NCBI GenBank assembly: GCA_041658685.1
Contig: JBAZZS010000001.1
Span: 248,001 to 312,000 of the forward strand
Source: Candidatus Gracilibacteria bacterium
GTDB lineage: Bacteria > Patescibacteriota > Gracilibacteria > UBA1369 > UBA12473
Direction of reading: 5' to 3'
DNA: 64,000 nt
In this document: piece by piece, positions 60,163-64,000 of the stretch
Position numbering within the stretch: position 1 is the first letter of the stretch
Layout of the letters: every line of letters starts with the position of its first letter
Notes under the pieces: model-generated
The model's database searches: none
What the model was told of the DNA's origin: nothing
What the model saw: the letters and a program-made list of their open reading frames with translations, nothing else
Translations under genes and position numbers: made by a program

Positions 60163-60567
60163 TTACTCAGTCACGGTTGTATCCGTGGTCGTGTCAGTCG
60201 TTGTGTCTGTAGCTGTGAGAGCCGGAACAATCAAGTCGAGCCAAAGAGAAGGTTCAACACCACTGGCGGTGAAGGCTTCTCCGCAGTTGGTTTCGATCAA
60301 AGTCGTGGCTTGCGTCTTTGCAGCCGTGACATCTTCTTCGGTTAAGCCGGCCATATAATCCAAAAGAGCTTGGTCGGAATCAAAACCATATTTGGAACCG
60401 ATGGCATTGATTTCATCAAGGCTGAAATTAGCATCGGTTTGAACGGTGAGACAGCCGAGGTCACCCAAGAATCCGCCGAGGCGTTCCGCAGGAGTTTGGC
60501 TTCCGCAACCCACAATAAAGAGGGCCGTTCCTAATAAAATGGAAAGGGCAAAAATCTTTTTTGCCAT
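60163..60567 (-). CDS. Lipoprotein, tandem copy 1
   Basis: 134 residues. Signal MAKKIFALSILLGTALFIVGC with lipobox VGC and Cys21. The mature part is helical with two Cys (CLTVQT near 45 and NCGEAF near 97), and ends in a repetitive Thr/Asp tail (TDTTTDTTTDTT). It is paralogous to the gene at 60659-61042, with 18 of the first 21 or so residues identical and a similar leader (ACCAATCCGATTGAATTGGT hairpin). Unknown function. Confidence 0.8.
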   Translation of the reverse strand: MAKKIFALSILLGTALFIVGCGSQTPAERLGGFLGDLGCLTVQTDANFSLDEINAIGSKYGFDSDQALLDYMAGLTEEDVTAAKTQATTLIETNCGEAFTASGVEPSLWLDLIVPALTATDTTTDTTTDTTVTE

Positions 60568-60658
60568 AACGGAGAGGGGTTAAATAAAACCAATCCGATT
60601 GAATTGGTGTAACTGGATATTCTCAAAAAACTGCAGGGTTGGCAAGCAGACATTCGGA

Positions 60659-61042
60659 TTATTCAGTCACAGTCGTATCCGTTCCAACGAGATTCGAGAT
60701 GATTTCTTCGACTCGGGTCAAAGGGATGACATCAATATTCGTGAATCCTTGTCCGCACTCGGAATTGATCACAAACATGGCTTCGGCTTTTGCCACCGCA
60801 TCATCTTTTTCATTTAAATGAGCTACATAATTTATAAACTCTTGACCGGAGACAAAATCATTTTTGACAGCGATTTCATCGATTTGATCAGCAGTGAAGC
60901 TATTGTTCGTTTCAAGAGAAAGACAAGCGAGTTCACTCAAAGCATCGCCGACACGTTGCTCTGTGGTTTTGGGTGTTCCGCAACCCACAATAAAGAGGGC
61001 TGTTCCCAATAAAATGGACAGGGTAAAAATCTTTTTCGCCAT
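60659..61042 (-). CDS. Lipoprotein, tandem copy 2
   Basis: 127 residues from the ATG at 61042 (MAKKIFTLSILLGTALFIVGC); an upstream Met at 61102 would break the signal peptide. Paralogue of the gene just downstream, with matching ELACLSLET, INSECGQGF and a shorter Thr tail (GTDTTVTE). The conserved Cys pair suggests a disulfide. The gene and its leader were duplicated together. Confidence 0.8.
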   Translation of the reverse strand: MAKKIFTLSILLGTALFIVGCGTPKTTEQRVGDALSELACLSLETNNSFTADQIDEIAVKNDFVSGQEFINYVAHLNEKDDAVAKAEAMFVINSECGQGFTNIDVIPLTRVEEIISNLVGTDTTVTE

Positions 61043-61098
61043 AAAAAGAGAGGGATTAAAGAAAACCAATTCGATTGAATGGGTATAGATTGATCCTT

Positions 61099-62364
61099 TC
61101 AAAAAAGGATGAGGTTGTCAAAAACTTTAATCACTCCGAATTCGCCATCATAACCTCCCTGAACATGCACGAGGCCTTCGCGCATTTTGCGCAAGCCCTC
61201 GGCCAAGAGCGAGGAGCCGTGTTTCTCAATATCCGCGAGGGGCGTGTCCAGTAGAATCGTGAATTCACTTCCCAATTCCGAAAGCAGTTTCATATAAAGG
61301 GTTTGCACTTTTTTGCTCGAAGGCGCGGTTCCCACCATTTCACTCAAAATCTCAGGCAAAGGGATGATGCTGCGAAACGGTCGAGCGCGCGGTGGTTTTC
61401 CTCCAAGAGGTCGGTCCGCCAATGTTTCCACTCGGCTCAGCACGCCAACCGTGACTTTTTTGCCACACACCGGACAAAGGCCTTTATTTTTTAGCGTTTC
61501 CTGCGGTTCCATTCGCGTTTGGCACAATCGATGCCCGTCGAGATGATATTTGCCTTCTTCAGGGAAAAATTCGAGGGTTTCTTTGAACGCTTTAAGATCG
61601 TTGGTTTGCAAGGCTTTGCGAATCGCAAAATAGGAAAGATCGGTTTCAAATACATTGGCTTCGCGCCCCAGTTTCATGGGGGAGTGCGCATCCGAATTGG
61701 AAATGAGAGGAATATTATCGATTTCTGAAATTCTCCCATTCATAGCCGGATCCGAGGAGAGCCCGGTTTCAAGAGCAACAATGTGCGGAGTCAGTTCTTC
61801 AAACGCTTCGCGGAGTGAATCAAATCCGGACATCGACCCAAACACGGAAAAATGCGGGGTCCAAATATGAGCCAGTACAAACATCATCTCATCTGAAATC
61901 TCGAGCATTTTTTCAAGCAATTTCTTGGCGTCGAGTCCGAGAATCGGCCTTCCATCCGAATGTAAATTTCCAATTTTTTGAAGCGCGGAATTGAGCTTGG
62001 CAGCCGATTCAAACGAAGGCGCGTAAATGAGATTGTGAAGTTTTCGCACCCGTCCATTTTTTTTATAAATCGTGCTGATTTCCGCTGACAAAATAAAACG
62101 CATAGGCAATCGGCATCGCTCAAAAACCAAAGGCGTGATTTCTTTTTCATACTCGGGTTTCAACTTAAAAAGCCCGGGCGAATCTTCGGCAGGCTCGAGT
62201 TTTTCTTGCAATTCATTGAACCATCGCGGATGCGTAAAATCGCCGGTCGCCAACACCGACGTGCCCTTGAGCTGTGCCCACTTGGCCAGATTCACAATAT
62301 TCATCTCTTTGGACGTGGCCCGAGAGTAGTGCGAATGGACGTGGAGGTCGGCGATAAAGCGCAT
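61099..62364 (-). CDS. EndoQ-type endonuclease (PHP domain plus zinc finger)
   Basis: 421 residues. The PHP domain begins DLHVHSHYSRATS (about 5-17), continues GDFTHPRWF, HNLIYAPS, HIWTPHFSVFGS, and ends NSDAHSPMKLGRE (about 222-234), so the metal ligands are kept. A four-Cys-type zinc finger CPVCGKKVTVGVL (about 295-307) follows and the C-terminus ends with the family block HVQGGYDGEFGVI. EndoQ nicks 5' of deaminated or abasic bases (hypoxanthine, uracil, xanthine) in archaea and some bacteria. With PolX, dUTPase and dCMP deaminase in this window it fits handling of deaminated DNA. It is divergent from the S-layer gene. Confidence 0.88.
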   Translation of the reverse strand: MRFIADLHVHSHYSRATSKEMNIVNLAKWAQLKGTSVLATGDFTHPRWFNELQEKLEPAEDSPGLFKLKPEYEKEITPLVFERCRLPMRFILSAEISTIYKKNGRVRKLHNLIYAPSFESAAKLNSALQKIGNLHSDGRPILGLDAKKLLEKMLEISDEMMFVLAHIWTPHFSVFGSMSGFDSLREAFEELTPHIVALETGLSSDPAMNGRISEIDNIPLISNSDAHSPMKLGREANVFETDLSYFAIRKALQTNDLKAFKETLEFFPEEGKYHLDGHRLCQTRMEPQETLKNKGLCPVCGKKVTVGVLSRVETLADRPLGGKPPRARPFRSIIPLPEILSEMVGTAPSSKKVQTLYMKLLSELGSEFTILLDTPLADIEKHGSSLLAEGLRKMREGLVHVQGGYDGEFGVIKVFDNLILF

Positions 62365-62377
62365 GGGTTTAGCTTAA

Positions 62378-62386
62378 TGGTATAAT
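62378..62386 (+). promoter_or_regulatory. Extended -10 promoter of the S-layer protease gene
   Basis: TGGTATAAT (extended -10, TGn plus TATAAT at 62381-62386), 25 bp before the ATG; no good -35 box at the right distance. Confidence 0.55.
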
Positions 62387-62411
62387 CTCCACAAATCCAT
62401 AAAATCCATTT

Positions 62412-64000
62412 ATGAAAAAAATAAAGTTATATGCGTTGGCCGTTTTTCTATTGATTGGGATCCCTATTTCCGTCGCGTTTGCTTTTAACGATACTTCCGG
62501 GAGCAGAAATGAACCAGCCATCAACTATCTCTATGAAAAAGGAGTTATTGAAGGGTATGACGATGGAAGTTATAAACCAAACTATAAAATCAACCGAGCG
62601 GAATTTACAAAAATTCTCATCGAATCAAAATATCCGGGGGGAGCAACCGGTTCCGATTGTTTTTTGGACGTGGAAGGGGATTGGTATGCGAAATATGTCT
62701 GCTACGCGAAACAACTGAATATCGTGGACGGCTATGACGATGGGACATTCGGCCCGGCTAATTACATCAATTTGGCTGAAGCCCTTAAAATCGTTTTGGA
62801 AACGTATGATATTCAATTGACGCAATCTTCTGAGAGTTGGGCTTGGTATGTGACTTATGAAAGAACGGCCGAGGATTTGGATCTGTTTAATTACATCTAT
62901 AGCGACATTGACGACGAAATCAATCGCGGAGAAATGGCTCAATTGGTTTACAACGTGGAGATGTATTTGGAGGGGGAAAATGGGGATGATGTAGGAGATG
63001 ATACGAACGACGATGGCTTAACATTTGACGAGAATACGAATGCAACATTCATCCCGAATGTGGCAATATTGGAATTCGATGGAGATGATGAATGCAGATA
63101 TTCAAACGGTAATGTTCGTGGAGATTGTGTTGTCGAGAAATTTTATGAAAACCACGATGATGATTATGATGTCATCATGGTTATAGATGCGGGTGATTAT
63201 GAAGGGAAATACAATGGTGAATCTGGTTTTAATGTTCGCAGATATATGCCTACGAATGTAGGTAAAGTAGAAGACTGCGATGATACCTGCCAAGAGGAAT
63301 ATCCAGAACGTTTAAGGTACAGGCAACAAATTGGCGATAGCTGGAAAGATAGTGCTGATAGCATATTTATTCATGAACTTGGACATACTTGGGGGGTTGG
63401 TTGGATTACAGGGAGTGATTCAATTTACGAAACATGTTATGAAGATGAACCTTGGGTAGAATATGCTTTTGAAAATGGTCATTGGACAGAATTATTTCAA
63501 GCCGGAAGGTCCGGAGTAATGGCTTATATAATGAATTCTGTAAGCGAAGGAGAAAAGACAGGAATTCCACAAGGGATTTTGACGGACAATCATGATGGTA
63601 CTTTTACTCATTCTTTCGAGGCCGATCCTGCAACAACCAGGGAGTCTCTTACCTTTAATTATATGGATTTATACGCCATGGGTTTGATGAGTGAAGAGGA
63701 ATTGGCAACAAAAGAAATTTACGTAGTTATGGATCCGATTGAGATAGGAGAGGATCTTTATTCCGGCACAAGATATGATTTGACCTTGGATGATTTCAAA
63801 AATCTTCTTCTGAAAAAAGAGGAGTGTGAAGGGACAGGTTCGAATTATTATTACACCGGCGACGGAAGTCGACAGTTGGATGAATATGATAATGGTAAGG
63901 AATTGGCGGAAGATTTTAATGTGGCAATCGTTTTAATCAAATATCCCGAACAAGAAATATCGATGGAAGACGCCTACACGATTTGCGAACGCGTAAATTA
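62412..64000 (+). CDS. Secreted S-layer-homology metalloprotease (C-terminus outside the window)
   Basis: The frame is open to base 64000, at least 529 codons. A signal peptide (residues 1-24, ending SVAFA) is followed by two S-layer homology repeats (about 30-75 and 85-130), recognisable by DTSGSRNEPAINYLYEKGVIEGYDDGSYKP and VDGYDDGTFGP. An Asp-rich linker with calcium-like DDxNDDG follows. A protease-like domain has the zinc motif HELGH at 321-325 (HELGHTWG, with a Trp-Gly as in some zincin families) and a following MDLYAMG that may be a Met-turn. Probably held to the cell wall by the SLH domains while cutting extracellular protein. Third zinc ligand uncertain. Confidence 0.85.
   Translation, partial: MKKIKLYALAVFLLIGIPISVAFAFNDTSGSRNEPAINYLYEKGVIEGYDDGSYKPNYKINRAEFTKILIESKYPGGATGSDCFLDVEGDWYAKYVCYAKQLNIVDGYDDGTFGPANYINLAEALKIVLETYDIQLTQSSESWAWYVTYERTAEDLDLFNYIYSDIDDEINRGEMAQLVYNVEMYLEGENGDDVGDDTNDDGLTFDENTNATFIPNVAILEFDGDDECRYSNGNVRGDCVVEKFYENHDDDYDVIMVIDAGDYEGKYNGESGFNVRRYMPTNVGKVEDCDDTCQEEYPERLRYRQQIGDSWKDSADSIFIHELGHTWGVGWITGSDSIYETCYEDEPWVEYAFENGHWTELFQAGRSGVMAYIMNSVSEGEKTGIPQGILTDNHDGTFTHSFEADPATTRESLTFNYMDLYAMGLMSEEELATKEIYVVMDPIEIGEDLYSGTRYDLTLDDFKNLLLKKEECEGTGSNYYYTGDGSRQLDEYDNGKELAEDFNVAIVLIKYPEQEISMEDAYTICERVN

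Overview
Gene content points to a bacterium of the Candidate Phyla Radiation (Patescibacteria), perhaps Peregrinibacteria/Gracilibacteria-like. That placement is inference, since no rRNA gene is present. The grounds are TrbC/VirB2-like membrane modules, large PKD-repeat surface proteins, many small lipoproteins, three TrmB-type regulators, an EndoQ-type nuclease and a high share of unrecognisable genes. The genetic code is standard: TGA ends dut, rsmE and the large PKD gene, so the Gracilibacteria-type recoding of TGA does not apply. Almost no gene is preceded by a Shine-Dalgarno motif; leaders are A/T- or pyrimidine-rich.

Layout. 1-4633: minus-strand housekeeping genes (purF 5' end, folD, tmk, dut), an A/T-rich orphan and an MBL-fold hydrolase. 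5039-6097: an HNH nuclease gene with a paralogue at 34913-35746. 6340-9867: secE-nusG-rplK-rplA on the minus strand, with two membrane-protein genes inserted and a terminator after rplA. 10016-19283: a surface operon of two proteins that each carry three copies of a two-helix pilin-like module, a 1652-residue protein joining one such module to about ten PKD-like domains, and a second PKD protein. 19371-30387: lipoproteins, an aspartase/fumarase, RNA methyltransferases (RlmE, RsmG), a GGQ release factor-like protein, a RelE/YafQ-type toxin-antitoxin pair, a Cys-rich zinc-ribbon protein and three TrmB-type regulators. 30551-37560: two orphan genes, one bracketed by 36-bp direct repeats copied from the 3' end of rsmE, then rsmE, a prohibitin-like gene, the second HNH gene and polX.

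37666-45326: a conserved lipoprotein; an RlmN-like radical SAM gene behind what looks like two tandem leader-peptide attenuators; an ADP-ribosyltransferase-like orphan; a MarR regulator with a clear promoter and operator; bcp; tRNA-Gln; and a thioredoxin-CcdA-type membrane protein. 45408-50576: an RND efflux pair. 50697-64000: a two-module lipoprotein, a DUF4173-like membrane protein, a short UvrD-type helicase, a 713-residue protein with a sigma-70-like C-terminus, a dCMP deaminase, a UPF0200-like kinase, tandem lipoproteins, EndoQ, and an S-layer-anchored metalloprotease cut by the window edge.

Two themes link distant genes. One is control of deaminated or uracil-containing DNA (dut, dCMP deaminase, EndoQ, PolX). 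The other is a family of small palindromic elements built around CTCACTTCG...CGTGAG or GACAC...GTGTC. They lie between genes, in three places supply the end of a reading frame, and in one place lie inside a reading frame (tmk). The strongest candidates for something undescribed are the attenuator-controlled RlmN-like gene, the triplicated pilin-module/PKD operon and the sigma-like giant.
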